Shown here: piece by piece, positions 19,756-29,600 of the stretch
How the letters are laid out: each line of letters begins with the position of its first letter
Position numbering within the stretch: position 1 is the stretch's first letter
Assembly: GCF_003478445.1 (NCBI RefSeq)
Contig: NZ_QUET01000023.1
Location: forward strand, 8,448-72,447
Reading direction: 5' to 3'
DNA length: 64,000 nucleotides
Source of the DNA: Roseburia sp. AM59-24XD
GTDB taxonomy: Bacteria > Bacillota > Clostridia > Lachnospirales > Lachnospiraceae
Made by a program: the position numbers and the translations under genes
Notes under the pieces: model-generated
Databases searched by the model: none
Told to the model about the DNA's origin: nothing
The model's input: the letters and a program-made list of their open reading frames with translations, nothing else

Positions 19756-21029
19756 TACCATTCCTCCTTCGGTTTCTTATCTACAAATAAATATTCATAT
19801 TCTGCCGGGATCTCTGCCTTAATATAAATCCCCTCGTTCCGGTAATCCTCCTCCAGGATCTTTCCAATGCCTCGCACCGTACTGATTCCAGCCGCCTCCG
19901 CATAGGAAAACGTCTTCTCCACGACAAGCTTTCCCTCTCTGGCAGTCTTTGAAATTGCTTCGATCAGATCCGGGATTCCGTCTCCCGTTTTGGCAGAAAT
20001 ACGAACCGTCCTGTCTGCCTTCAGATCCTTCAGCACATCTGCTCCGTCCGAAAGATCGATCTTATTAAATGCCGTGATGATCTTTTTGTCACCGACCTCC
20101 AGCCGGTGAAGTGTCTCATACACAGTAAACATCTGTGCATCCATATCCGGATTGGAGCAGTCCACCACATGAAGGATGATGTCTGCATATTTTGCCTCCT
20201 CCAGCGTACTGCGGAATGCCTGGATCAGATGATGCGGCAGCTTACGGATAAAGCCGACCGTATCGGTAAGAAGAAATTCCTCTCCCTCCTCAGTGGTCAG
20301 CTTCCTTGTCGTTGGATCCAGCGTTGCAAACAGCTTATCCTGCGACAATACCCCTGCTCCGGTCAGATAATTTAAAAGCGTAGACTTACCGGCATTAGTA
20401 TAACCAACGATCGCCACAACCGGAATGGAATTTTCCTGACGCTTCTTCCTTGTCAATGTTCTCGTTCTTGTAACCTGCTCCAGTTCCTTTTTAAGCTGGG
20501 AAATACGATTTCTTATCAGGCGGCGATCCTGCTCCAGCTTCTGCTCTCCGGGACCTCTCGTACCGATTCCGCCTCCAAGTCTGGAAAGCTCTGACCGTTC
20601 ACCGATCAGGTGAGAAGAACGGTAGCGAAGCTGTGCCAGCTCCACCTGAAGCTTCCCCTCATTGGTAGTCGCATGCTTTGCAAAGATATCTAAGATCATG
20701 ACCGTGCGGTCGATCACCTTGACATCCAGTGCATCCGAAAGGTTGCGAAGCTGTGCCGGACTTAATTCATCATCACAAACCACGGTATCCGCCTGTCTGC
20801 TGCGGACAAGCTGCGCTACCTCCTCGATCTTTCCTTTACCAATATATGTGCCGGGATGCATGCGTTCCCTCTTCTGTATCACCATACCAACCGTAACTGC
20901 TCCCGCTGTCTGACCAAGCTCTTCCAGCTCCTCCAGGGACTGTCTGGTATCATCGCCCTCTGCCGTCTCTACCCCGACAAGAATGATACGTTCCTGCCGT
21001 TCTTCGGTATCATATAATCTGTCCGCCAT
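19755..21029 (-). CDS. hflX: GTPase HflX
   Basis: Ribosome-associated GTPase that splits or rescues stalled 70S ribosomes under stress. Visible are the N-terminal HflX domain (residues about 12-180: GTYIGKGKIEEV, DRTVMILDIFAKHA, RLGGGIGTRGPGEQKLE), a coiled-coil linker, and the GTPase domain with G1 GYTNAGKST, G3 DTVGFIRKLPH and G4 NKID. The start at 21029 (MADRLYDTEERQERI) has GGGAG five bases upstream; an ORF extension to 21056 lacks a site. About 424 residues, typical. It follows the TPR lipoprotein by 46 bases and overlaps folA by one base, forming a three-gene operon. Confidence 0.94.
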   Translation of the reverse strand: MADRLYDTEERQERIILVGVETAEGDDTRQSLEELEELGQTAGAVTVGMVIQKRERMHPGTYIGKGKIEEVAQLVRSRQADTVVCDDELSPAQLRNLSDALDVKVIDRTVMILDIFAKHATTNEGKLQVELAQLRYRSSHLIGERSELSRLGGGIGTRGPGEQKLEQDRRLIRNRISQLKKELEQVTRTRTLTRKKRQENSIPVVAIVGYTNAGKSTLLNYLTGAGVLSQDKLFATLDPTTRKLTTEEGEEFLLTDTVGFIRKLPHHLIQAFRSTLEEAKYADIILHVVDCSNPDMDAQMFTVYETLHRLEVGDKKIITAFNKIDLSDGADVLKDLKADRTVRISAKTGDGIPDLIEAISKTAREGKLVVEKTFSYAEAAGISTVRGIGKILEEDYRNEGIYIKAEIPAEYEYLFVDKKPKEEW

Positions 21030-21075
21030 AACTGCTCCCTTTCTGTCTCCTGCCATTCACACTCTGCCGTACCGG

Positions 21076-22401
21076 CTAATTTACGCTCTCCTGTGTATCA
21101 ATATAAGAGGAGGCGGTACCTGCCGGTGTCGCCGTCGACGTTGTTCCTGCCGGCCGTCTCGTTGCCGTTGGTGCCGTTGTCGTGCTTGTACCGGTACGTC
21201 CTGTATCTGCTGTACTTTTAGGTGCTGCCGTGCTTCCGGTGGTTCCCATTGTTGATGTCTGCGACTGTGGAGCTTTCGTAGCAGTTGCTCTTGTTGCTGA
21301 CGTTGACACGTTATCATTATCCGCTCCGGTACCCGCAGCTGTGTTATCTCCTGTGTCATCGCTGCCTGTTGTCTGTGATGTACCTGCATCTGACGTCTGG
21401 CTCTGTACCGCCTCATTGCCCTTCGCCACTTCATTTCTCGTCTTTAAGAAACGGCACTCCTTCTTCATTGCCTGATCATCCGGATACTGCTTTAAATACT
21501 CCTGTGCGATCGAAAGTGCCTCACCGAAAAGTCCCTGACGTTCCATCAGCAGCATCTGATTCTTCCAGAGCTGCTTTGCCGCAGCGCCCTTCGCCGCACG
21601 GCGTGCCTTTGACAGATATTCATCCGCCTGACTGTAATCCTCCTGCTCAATCGCAAGCGTTGCCAATGAATTATAAGCGTTAAGCAGATATTCCCCACTG
21701 CCGTTTTTGATATATTTCTCCAGATATTTCTTCGCCTTGACCTTATCCTGCTGCTCCAGATAGAGCATGCCAAGATAATATCCTGCCTCGCGGTCTCCCT
21801 TCTGACTGGCTGAAAGCAGATACTCCTGTGCCTGCCCTGCCGCATCGGAATCGCCATTGTTCTGATAGATCACACCCATGCGGAAATATGCCTGCCAGTT
21901 CTCTTTGTTACCCTTTACTGCATTCCGGTACGCTGTAAGCGCCTCATCCGGACGGTTCAGTGCCTCTAATACAACTCCCTCACTGCACCATATCCTGTTA
22001 TCAAGAGAGGCTGTATTCGTAAGCTTCAATGCTCTCTTGCAAAGAGACAATGCCTTTTCGTACTTCTGCAGATGCGTGTAAGCGATTGCCTCACCGAGGT
22101 ACACCTGCTTGTTATTTACATTGGCAATGGTATTCTCCGTATCCTGATAAGCACGCTCAAACTGCTTGACAGCCTCCTCATATTCGCCCTGCTCATTCAG
22201 GTACATGCCATAAGCAATATAATACTCGGCACGCTCATCATTTTCCTTGATCGCCTTCTTGAAAAATGTACCGGCATCCTCATACTCTCCTGCCTGCATC
22301 GCCTTGATCCCCTTCTGGTAGGAACGGTTGCCGGAACCGCAGCCTGCCATCAATACGCCACAGCTTAAGATTACCGCTGCCAGCCATGTCTGTTTTCTCA
22401 T
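21076..22401 (-). CDS. TPR-repeat lipoprotein with Thr/Ser/Ala-rich tail
   Basis: A surface lipoprotein of about 441 residues. The start at 22401 (MRKQTWLAAVILSCGVLMAGCGSG) gives a signal peptide with lipobox LMAGC, so the mature protein begins at a lipidated cysteine near residue 21. At least six TPR-like helical pairs follow (YQKGIKAMQAGEYEDAGTFF, GMYLNEQGEYEEAVKQFERA, GYYLGMLYLEQQDKVKAKKY and others). After residue about 325 the chain turns into a 110-residue low-complexity segment rich in T, S, A, G and P, with no further fold visible. TPR repeats mediate protein contacts; the partner is unknown. First gene of the operon with hflX and folA. Confidence 0.88.
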   Translation of the reverse strand: MRKQTWLAAVILSCGVLMAGCGSGNRSYQKGIKAMQAGEYEDAGTFFKKAIKENDERAEYYIAYGMYLNEQGEYEEAVKQFERAYQDTENTIANVNNKQVYLGEAIAYTHLQKYEKALSLCKRALKLTNTASLDNRIWCSEGVVLEALNRPDEALTAYRNAVKGNKENWQAYFRMGVIYQNNGDSDAAGQAQEYLLSASQKGDREAGYYLGMLYLEQQDKVKAKKYLEKYIKNGSGEYLLNAYNSLATLAIEQEDYSQADEYLSKARRAAKGAAAKQLWKNQMLLMERQGLFGEALSIAQEYLKQYPDDQAMKKECRFLKTRNEVAKGNEAVQSQTSDAGTSQTTGSDDTGDNTAAGTGADNDNVSTSATRATATKAPQSQTSTMGTTGSTAAPKSTADTGRTGTSTTTAPTATRRPAGTTSTATPAGTASSYIDTQESVN

Positions 22402-22460
22402 AATTGCCTCCATCTATCTATACAAATCGTATCGTTCTGGTTAACACATTCTGTCCTAAA

Positions 22461-22489
22461 AGTATAGCATAAAAACAGCAAAAGGGCAA
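22461..22489 (-). promoter_or_regulatory. Promoter of the TPR lipoprotein-hflX-folA operon
   Basis: TATACT (22461-22466) and TTGCCC (22484-22489) with a 17-base spacer on the minus strand. The -35 box is formed by the end of the palindromic arm of repeat copy A. Confidence 0.6.
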
Positions 22490-22534
22490 AACCGGCGTTT
22501 TTCCCTTAATTCACACTGCATTACGAGCATTTTC
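22482..22534 (-). repeat. Palindromic intergenic repeat, copy A
   Basis: On the minus strand it reads GAAAATGCTCGTAATGCAGT, then a degenerate spacer, then GGGAAAAACGCCGGTTTTGCCC. It matches copies B (23804), C (40139) and D (40205): a conserved head (AAAATGCTCGyAATGyrGTG) about 15 bases before a hairpin core (GGGCAAAAC-loop-GTTTTGCCC). This is the most diverged copy. Confidence 0.75.
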
Positions 22535-22545
22535 CATACACAGGT

Positions 22546-22574
22546 AAAAAGAAAACCCTTCCATAACGGAAGGG
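22546..22574 (-). terminator. Terminator after the BlaI-type gene
   Basis: CCCTTCC-GTTAT-GGAAGGG followed by TTTTCTTTTT on the minus strand. Confidence 0.85.
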
Positions 22575-22633
22575 CTCCCTTTCTCTCTCATTGTGACCTC
22601 AGGTCTGTACAAATGATCCTCTCAGGCTCAAAA

Positions 22634-23014
22634 TCAATCCTTTGCTGCTGCAACAAGGCTCTTTAACTGCTTGCGTTCCTTTGCTGTAAATGTCTTCTTG
22701 TCGAACAACTCAGAAATGTACATCTCTAAACTGTCATCATCCCAGAACTCCACATCATCACGGATCATCTGGGTACGATAGGTATGCTTGTCGATCAGAA
22801 TACGGTAATAGAAATATCTTCCGTCTCTGTACTGCTCAACAAAACCTTTGCGAACCAGCTTGCCAAGAAATGTAGAAACTGTCTGTGGTTTCCATTCCTT
22901 ACCATACTTGTCGTTTGCAAGAGTCATAATACGTGATAATCTTGCTCCATCCCCTATATCCCATACGCACTTCATAGTGATCTTCTCACTCTCCGTCAAT
23001 GGCTTTGCTCTCAT
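22634..23014 (-). CDS. BlaI/MecI/CopY-family transcriptional repressor
   Basis: A 126-residue winged-helix repressor. The N-terminal domain (LTESEKITMKCVWDIGDGAR, then WKPQTVSTFLGKLVRKGFVE, then YYYR-like RYFYYRILI) is that of BlaI/MecI/CopY, and the acidic C-terminal helices would dimerise. An AGGAGG site lies before ATG 23014. No blaR1 sensor protease, beta-lactamase or copper ATPase is nearby, so the inducing signal is unknown. A perfect TTACA/TGTAA palindrome lies in its own promoter (see the operator entry), which implies autoregulation. A terminator follows, so it is monocistronic. Confidence 0.9.
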   Translation of the reverse strand: MRAKPLTESEKITMKCVWDIGDGARLSRIMTLANDKYGKEWKPQTVSTFLGKLVRKGFVEQYRDGRYFYYRILIDKHTYRTQMIRDDVEFWDDDSLEMYISELFDKKTFTAKERKQLKSLVAAAKD

Positions 23015-23081
23015 AATGAAATCCTCCTAGTATATCTGTTTAGTCCTCTCACCATTATGCATAATTTAGTCTGCAAGAACT

Positions 23082-23111
23082 ATTATATGCTTTACATTTA
23101 TAATGTAACAA
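23082..23111 (-). promoter_or_regulatory. Promoter with embedded BlaI-type operator
   Basis: Minus strand: TTGTTA (23106-23111), 18-base spacer, TATAAT (23082-23087). The perfect palindrome TTACAT-TTATA-ATGTAA (23092-23108) fills the spacer and overlaps the -35 box. Known BlaI/MecI/CopY operators contain TACA and TGTA half-sites, so this is a strong candidate autoregulatory operator. Confidence 0.8.
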
Positions 23112-23247
23112 ATCGTATTATATGGGTCAAGCACTTTCCTGTGATTTCTTTTTGAACTTTCTTTGTCCAAATTGTGAATGACAACTAAGAAACAATTCAT
23201 AATAGTACATAACTCATAAAAGTAGAATTTTTCCATTCGAGTGCGGG

Positions 23248-23682
23248 TCAGATACAGTAATTGTCCCCACCTTCCCGGCTCCATTCCAACAGATCAGCGA
23301 GTGTGATATGATCGACCACACCATCGATCGCATCCTTTAATTTCTCCCAGACACGAAGCGTCACGCAGTTCTCGCTGCGATCACAGGTGTTGACATCGCT
23401 CTCCAGACAGGCTACCGGTGCAAGGCTTCCCTCTGTCAGCCGCAGGATCATGCCGACCGTATATTCCTCCGGCAGGCGAGTCAAAAGATAGCCTCCCTGC
23501 GGACCGCGGATACTGCGTACATACCCTGCCTTATTCAAAATAGAAATAATCTGCTCCAAATATTTATCGGAAATCTCCTGACGCATGGAAATATCCTTGA
23601 TGCGTATCGGAGTTCCATTATCATGCTGTGCAATATCCAGCATAAGACGTAATGCATATCTTCCCTTTGATGATATCTTCAT
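23248..23682 (-). CDS. Rrf2-family transcriptional regulator with cysteine cluster
   Basis: A 144-residue Rrf2/IscR-like regulator. It begins MKISSKGRYALRLMLDIAQH; the winged helix includes ISDKYLEQIISILNKAGYVRSIRGPQGGY, the classic recognition region. Three cysteines in C-x8-C-x5-C (CLESDVNTCDRSENC) match the iron-sulfur ligand pattern of IscR/NsrR-type members, so it probably senses iron-sulfur status, oxidants or NO. In many Clostridia an iscR gene precedes iscS/nifS and iscU; here neither follows, only the BlaI-type gene, so the regulon is elsewhere. RBS AGAAAGG before the ATG. Confidence 0.92.
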   Translation of the reverse strand: MKISSKGRYALRLMLDIAQHDNGTPIRIKDISMRQEISDKYLEQIISILNKAGYVRSIRGPQGGYLLTRLPEEYTVGMILRLTEGSLAPVACLESDVNTCDRSENCVTLRVWEKLKDAIDGVVDHITLADLLEWSREGGDNYCI

Positions 23683-23803
23683 ATATGATCAACCCTTTCT
23701 GCGCACTTGGGGCGCACTGCATTCCTGATAACTTTATTATTATAACTCATTTACCCGAATTTTTCCATAGTATTTATCTATGAATTAGCGGAATACTCAG
23801 CCA

Positions 23804-23857
23804 AAAAGGCAAAACCAGTGTTTCGCCCTCGATTCCCACCACATTACGAGCATTTTC
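23804..23857 (-). repeat. Palindromic intergenic repeat, copy B
   Basis: Minus strand: GAAAATGCTCGTAATGTGGT, then GGGAATCGA, then GGGCGAAACACTGGTTTTGCC. Closest to copies C and D. It lies just after the terminator of the secreted-protein operon. Confidence 0.8.
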
Positions 23858-23866
23858 CTATGCCAC

Positions 23867-23899
23867 AAAAAAGGAGACTGTGCAAAAGCACAGTCTCCA
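23867..23899 (-). terminator. Terminator of the secreted Ig-like gene pair
   Basis: GGAGACTGTGC-TTTT-GCACAGTCTCC followed by TTTTTT on the minus strand; a perfect 11-base stem. Confidence 0.93.
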
Positions 23900-23968
23900 G
23901 ATCATCCGTCCGAAAGACAGATGCATGTATTACATTGTTCTGCAAAGCACCAGCTCTAATGCAGTCAA

Positions 23969-26620
23969 TTATCCGATCACATCAGGTGTACCGGTTGGTT
24001 CTGCGGTTGCGGTCGATGCAGGAGCAGGTGTCTTATCCGGATCCGGTGTTGTGGTCGGTTCCGGTGTTGTGGTTGGTGCAGGAGTCGGTGTTGCTACTGC
24101 CTCCTTGGTGATTGCTAACTTCACTTCACCCTGAGCCTGAGGAGTGTATGGATTAGATCCCTTCACGCCTGTAGGCTGAACCTTGATGTAGTATACCTTA
24201 TTTGCTTCCAGTACAACCTTAGAGATCTTTGTGGTAAGAACTGCCGGTGAATCATCGTCCTTAGCAGTTGTACTTCCTGCGATATACTGCATATTGGCAT
24301 CAAACAGTGCAAGCTCAGCGCCGTTGTTTACTGCGGTTGATGCAGCCAGGTTATAAATGCCTGTCTCAGCCGGTGTAAAGCTCCAGATCACATCGCTGCC
24401 GCCAACAGAATTCAGAACTGCTTCCGGTGCAAGAGGATTTGCTGTATAAGCGGTAGCACCTGCAATATCGGTAGCAACTGCGTATGTCAGATTGATATCC
24501 TTCTGATTTGCCTTTGCAACTGCAACGGTTCCCAGTGTACGAACTGCATTTGCATAACGCATCTTCACGGTGTATGTTGCATCACCCGGTACAAATACCT
24601 TGTAATATCCCTCTGAATCCGTCTTAGGCTGTGCAACACAGAGTCCCTTATCGTTGTAGAAGTAGAGCTGTGTATCAGCAATTTTATCTGCAAACTGTGT
24701 CTGTGCATCAATGGAGGTTCCGTTGAATACAAGACCCTCTACAGAGTAGCGTGCCAGTGTTGCCTTGATCGTACCAACGGAAACATCCTTATTGGTAACA
24801 TTGATATTCTTGCTGAAGTACTTTCTATTGCCCTTCTCATCCTTCACATATGCGGTATAGGTTCCTTCCGGAAGTGCAACGCTGAAGTTACCTGTTTCGT
24901 TGGTATCAACACCGAAATCGCCACTATATGTCTCATACTGATGATTCTTCCACTCAAATTCAATCACATCTTTTTTCAGTTTGTTGCCATTAGAATAGGC
25001 AGCCGTTCCGCTTACTGTATAGAAACGCTCCGGAACTGTAACATTTGCGATCTTGTCTGCCTTAGCAACCTTCAGCTTGCTTGTTGCCTCATATGTAACG
25101 TCTCCCTCTACCTTAACGATATAGGTATCTGCCGGAAGCTCTGCCTCGTAGTAAGCAACGGTAGCATATCCGTTACCATGCCGGAGTGATGCACCATTAT
25201 ATCTCCGAGAAGTATACGCACTGTCTACTTCCTCGCCTTCCTTCGGTGAGATAAAGTCTACACACACACCGCTGATCGGAAGACCATTGTTACTCTTTAC
25301 AACACCGCTGATCGTGTAGTAAGGAACTACCTTTACAGTGATTGTTGCAGTACAGGTGCGGTTTGCATCCATCACATCAGCAATCACTACCTTGTAGGTA
25401 TGTGTTCCTGCTGTAATAGAATATGGAATGCAAAGCGTTGTCTCATCGGCAGCCTTCTTTGTCACTGTCTTGGATGCATCATCAGCGATCTTATCGGTTG
25501 TCAGTCTGACATCTGCATTATCCGGTGTATCCAGAGTATATGTATAGGTTCCGGAACCACCCATTGGTGTGATCCTGTAAGTCTGTGCATAGCAGTCGCT
25601 TGGATCATCCAGCTTGTCGATATCAAGCTTTGTTGTGTTGGCTGCTGCCTGTGCAGCTGCATTCTCCTGCATCGTGTGAGTCCATGCGATCTCACCGTTG
25701 CTGTTTCCAACTGCAAGTGTCGTATTGTCATAAATACCAAAGTTTACCTTGAGTGTTGCTGATCTTCCCAACTCATCGGTTGCTTTGATCGTTACCTGTG
25801 AGGTCTTTGCCTCTGTAGGGATTCCCTTGATCATATAGAACTTCTTATCAAGCTCCAGACCTGCAGGAAGAGTTCCCTTTGTAATAGCGATCTTCACGTC
25901 TCCGATCTGGTTTTCAAACAGACGGCTCAAACTCTCCACACAGTTTTCGCCCTTTTCCAGCAGAACATCTACCGAACCGGTTTTGCTTTTTGCCTGGAAC
26001 GGAAGCTTATACTGTGTAGAAGCCTTGCTGACACCGGAGGTGATCTGAACATATCCGCCATTGTTAATGGAGTCCATCAGATATACACGGTATTTCTTTG
26101 CGTTTACTGCAACGATCTTCTGGACATTGACTGCATTATTGAATGCACCGTTTGTCTCAGACTTTGTATTTACGGTAAGATCCTCTGCCTTCAGAGAACT
26201 GTCTTTCTTTTTCAGGTTCAGTACAAGACAGGAATCATCGTAAGTATCTACAGAAACAGACTTGAAGTTTGGCTTCTGTGCCTTTACTGCGATCTTACAT
26301 TTGATCTTCTTTTTGCCGACCTTTGCCGTAACAACTGCCTTACCCTTTTTGAGACCCTTGATAACAGCTGTCTCTTTCTTCTTGCCGCTTACTGTGATCT
26401 TCACGATCTTTTTCTTATTGGTTGACCATTTTACCTTTTTCTTCGCATTCTTGACCTTTAAGGTTGCTGTCTTACCAGCATTGATCGTAAGTTTGCTTTT
26501 ACTAAGCTTTGGCTTTTTGGCAGCCGTAGCGATGTCTGTATTGACACCGCTTCCGGATACCACCATGCTCAGAGCTAAACCTACGGCGAATGCGCGCTTT
26601 GCGAAATTATTTAATTTCAT
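23969..26620 (-). CDS. Large secreted Ig-like repeat protein, paralogue 2
   Basis: An exported 883-residue protein. Start MKLNNFAKRAFAVG behind AAAGGAG; a signal peptide ends near residue 33 (IATAAKK). Residues about 37-115 form a lysine-rich BIG2 domain (LTINAGKTATLKVKNAKKKV and VIKGLKKGKAVVTAKVGKKK). About 235-300 resembles a putative Ig (He_PIG) domain (LPAGLELDKKFYMIKGIPTE). Then come three or four carboxypeptidase-regulatory-like modules (SGVVKSNNGLPISGVCVDF; ALPEGTYTAYVKDEKGNRKY), a domain like bacterial pre-peptidase C-terminal domains (WSFTPAETGIYNLAAST), and a Thr/Pro tail. There is no LPxTG signal, so attachment to the cell is unclear. It shares its architecture with the gene upstream and is probably co-transcribed (63-base gap). 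Function (adhesin or carbohydrate binding) is inference. Confidence 0.85.
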   Translation of the reverse strand: MKLNNFAKRAFAVGLALSMVVSGSGVNTDIATAAKKPKLSKSKLTINAGKTATLKVKNAKKKVKWSTNKKKIVKITVSGKKKETAVIKGLKKGKAVVTAKVGKKKIKCKIAVKAQKPNFKSVSVDTYDDSCLVLNLKKKDSSLKAEDLTVNTKSETNGAFNNAVNVQKIVAVNAKKYRVYLMDSINNGGYVQITSGVSKASTQYKLPFQAKSKTGSVDVLLEKGENCVESLSRLFENQIGDVKIAITKGTLPAGLELDKKFYMIKGIPTEAKTSQVTIKATDELGRSATLKVNFGIYDNTTLAVGNSNGEIAWTHTMQENAAAQAAANTTKLDIDKLDDPSDCYAQTYRITPMGGSGTYTYTLDTPDNADVRLTTDKIADDASKTVTKKAADETTLCIPYSITAGTHTYKVVIADVMDANRTCTATITVKVVPYYTISGVVKSNNGLPISGVCVDFISPKEGEEVDSAYTSRRYNGASLRHGNGYATVAYYEAELPADTYIVKVEGDVTYEATSKLKVAKADKIANVTVPERFYTVSGTAAYSNGNKLKKDVIEFEWKNHQYETYSGDFGVDTNETGNFSVALPEGTYTAYVKDEKGNRKYFSKNINVTNKDVSVGTIKATLARYSVEGLVFNGTSIDAQTQFADKIADTQLYFYNDKGLCVAQPKTDSEGYYKVFVPGDATYTVKMRYANAVRTLGTVAVAKANQKDINLTYAVATDIAGATAYTANPLAPEAVLNSVGGSDVIWSFTPAETGIYNLAASTAVNNGAELALFDANMQYIAGSTTAKDDDSPAVLTTKISKVVLEANKVYYIKVQPTGVKGSNPYTPQAQGEVKLAITKEAVATPTPAPTTTPEPTTTPDPDKTPAPASTATAEPTGTPDVIG

Positions 26621-26683
26621 CGGTTCATCTCCTTTATTATAAATGAAGCAAGTTATTTCATTGCAATTTACCTGATCCGTGGT

Positions 26684-29600
26684 TTATTTTACCACTGCAC
26701 TCACATCGATCGTTGTGTAAAGTGCTGCATCGGTATAGAATTCCAGATAAACATCGCCGGATTCATATGCCGTAAATGTAATCTTTCCGGCGCCTTCACC
26801 CATGCCGTTGATGGCATCATCGATGCTGTCAGAATTCTTTGTTACCTTCTCAAAATCATCAATATACTGATAAGAAACCGGTGAAACGGAAATCTGACTT
26901 GCGCCGATTGTCTTGGATGCATAGTTCACCTCATACTTCTTACCCTTCTCAACGGAAATCTTCACATATGCCGTATACTTGAAGTCCTTATCAGCCACAT
27001 TCTTGGCACACACGATAGACGTCGGAGTTCCAATTGTCAGCGCAGTAGAACTCTTCTCATATGCAGCCAGATGCTTGGATACCTTAACACTCACATTACC
27101 AAGCTTCTGTCCGTAGCTGCCTGCCGGTGTTAATCTCATGATATAAGTTCCTGCAGAAAGATCGATCTTACCGTTCGTGCTGAAATCATCAACATACTGA
27201 TAATAAGTTGTATCTCCTGCCGGCTCCTTATAAACAGAGATGAATGACGGCATATCTCCGCCATTGAGCATAGCAGTTACATCATACGCTACCTCTGTCT
27301 GTCCCTGTGTCTCAGGAATTGCAAACTTCACAAGCAGATCGTTGTTACCGGTAGAAGTAAAGACGCTCTCCTGCTCCAGTGTAAGAACTGCTGCATTTGC
27401 AAACTCAGCAGTCAATCCTGCTGACATCTCGTTGTATACGAAGTTCTGCTGTACATCTCCACCATTGATCGTAACTGTTCCGAGTGTACTAAGACCATCA
27501 TAGCTGCTATCACAGCGAACGGTATATGTACCGTTGTCCAGAAGGACGTTTGAATATTTACCGTCATTTGGTCCGGATACTGTCTTATGCTGCGTTGAAT
27601 CATAAGTCTTGTCATACCTGGTGCGTACCTTTGTCACATTTCCGGTTGCATCAAAGAAATACAGTGTTCTGTTACCGGTAAGTTTATCAACCTCAACATC
27701 CTTGCCGGAAGCACTGTCCCATTCTGTGGTATGTACTGAATATGTTCCGGATACCTCAAATCTTGAGATTGCCAGCTTGATATCACCAAGCTCTGCATTC
27801 ATGCCATCCTGAACCTTGATCTGACCGGAAAAATACTGCTTCTGCTTATGCTCATCAAGCCAGTAAGCCTCATAAGTTCCGGCTGGAAGAGATGCTGTAA
27901 ATACACCCTGATAATCTGTTCTGGCCTGGAAGGACATGCGCTCGTATTTCTTGTTGGTTGTTTCAAAATAAACCGTGCTGTTTGCAACTACCTTATCATT
28001 TGCAAACTTGGCAACTGCCTTGATATTTGCAAAACGAACCGGCATTGTCAGGTTCACTGCTGCAAGTGCATCAGCCGCTACGGATACGCTTCCGTCAAGC
28101 TGATATCTCACGCCGTTGGCACCCTGTACCTTGACGGTGTATGTACCTGCAGGTACCTCTGCCGCATAATTACCGGCCTCGATAACCGGCTGTGTAAATG
28201 GTGTTGCACCTGCGGAAGCTGCCGGTGCTGCTGTCGGTGCCGCTGCAGAAGGAGCCGCTGTCGGTGCCTCTGTCAGGATCGTAGGCTGAGGGAACGGACC
28301 TGCCTGTGCAGTATCTGTATGCGTATATACCTCATACTTATCTCCATTTGCACATTCATAGTCTTTGCGGCTTGCTCCATTCGTATATCCCTTTGGATGG
28401 TTTCCTGCCGTAAGCTCTGTGTAGCTGTAAGAAAAGCTTCCCGTACTCTGCTTTGGAGAACGCTTCAGGAATGTACGTCCTGCTACATAATCGCTGCTGC
28501 TATTCGCCTCTGCCGGATAGAAGTAGATCTTCTCATTGCCGGAAAGCGGCGTATCTGCTGTATCCTTGATCGTACCGCTGATGTTGAAGCTCTCAACAAC
28601 CTTCACTGTAACAGTCGCCGTTGTTGTACGTGCCGCATCTGCTGCATCGGTAATGTTGATCGTGTATACATGATCTCCTGCTGCAAGACCATAAGGAATG
28701 TACAGCTTGGTGCTGCCTGCAGCCTTCTTGGTAACCTGATTGTTAGCATCTGTTACATCTGTAGAAAGTGTAACACCTGCATCGGTACCGGTCTGAACCA
28801 GATCATACTTGTAGCTGCCGGAGCCTCCCTTAGGCTGAATATCATAACTTGTGTATACCTTCTCAGGATCCGGTGTAACCTCCGGATTTACGGTAGCAGT
28901 AGCGGTCGGAGCCGGTGCTGCTGTCTTGATAGATGGAGCTTCTGACTCAGATGGATCCACGGAAGGTGCTGCAGTTGGAGCAGCTGTCGGTACTGCTGTT
29001 GCAAGTCTGCTGGCATTCATGGAAGCCATGTAATCATCCAGCTTGATCTTGTTGTCGGAAGAATCAGCAGCGGCGATCGTTGTCTCATCGTATACCTTAA
29101 AGGTAAGCTTGAGTGTTGCTTTTCTGCCTGCCTCATCCTTAGCGATCAGTGTAGACTCTGTCACACCTGCCTCGGTGGCAATCCCCTTAAGAAGACCTCT
29201 CTTACCAACCAGAGTCAATCCCTTCGGCAGTTTGCTTCCCTTCTTCAAAGAGTAGGAAATATAGCCAACGGACTGCTCAAAGAACCCGTCAAGATCGTAT
29301 TGAGCAATCACATCCTTCTCTAAAAGAAGATTTTTGTTTCCCTCCTTGACATAGAACTTCTGCTTGTTCTGAACTTCCTTGGAGGACTTTCCTACGGTGA
29401 CACGGACGTAGTCGTTCAGTCCGACAGAGGATGTCAGATAAACACGGTATGTCTTCTGGTCCTTTGTGGAAAGTGCCTCTACCTTCGGGTTCCCATTGTA
29501 GGCACCTGACTTGTATGCCTTAACGGCTACCTTGATGTCTCCTACGTTCAGTGCTTTCTTCTTGGCAAGCTTAACGGTTAATGCAGAGTAATCCAGCTTG

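Noticed and set aside
27848..28945. Plus-strand open frame of 365 codons rich in Cys and Arg
   Set aside because: It lies opposite the secreted Ig-like gene, whose Ala/Thr-rich codons produce such frames. No ribosome site or known domain.
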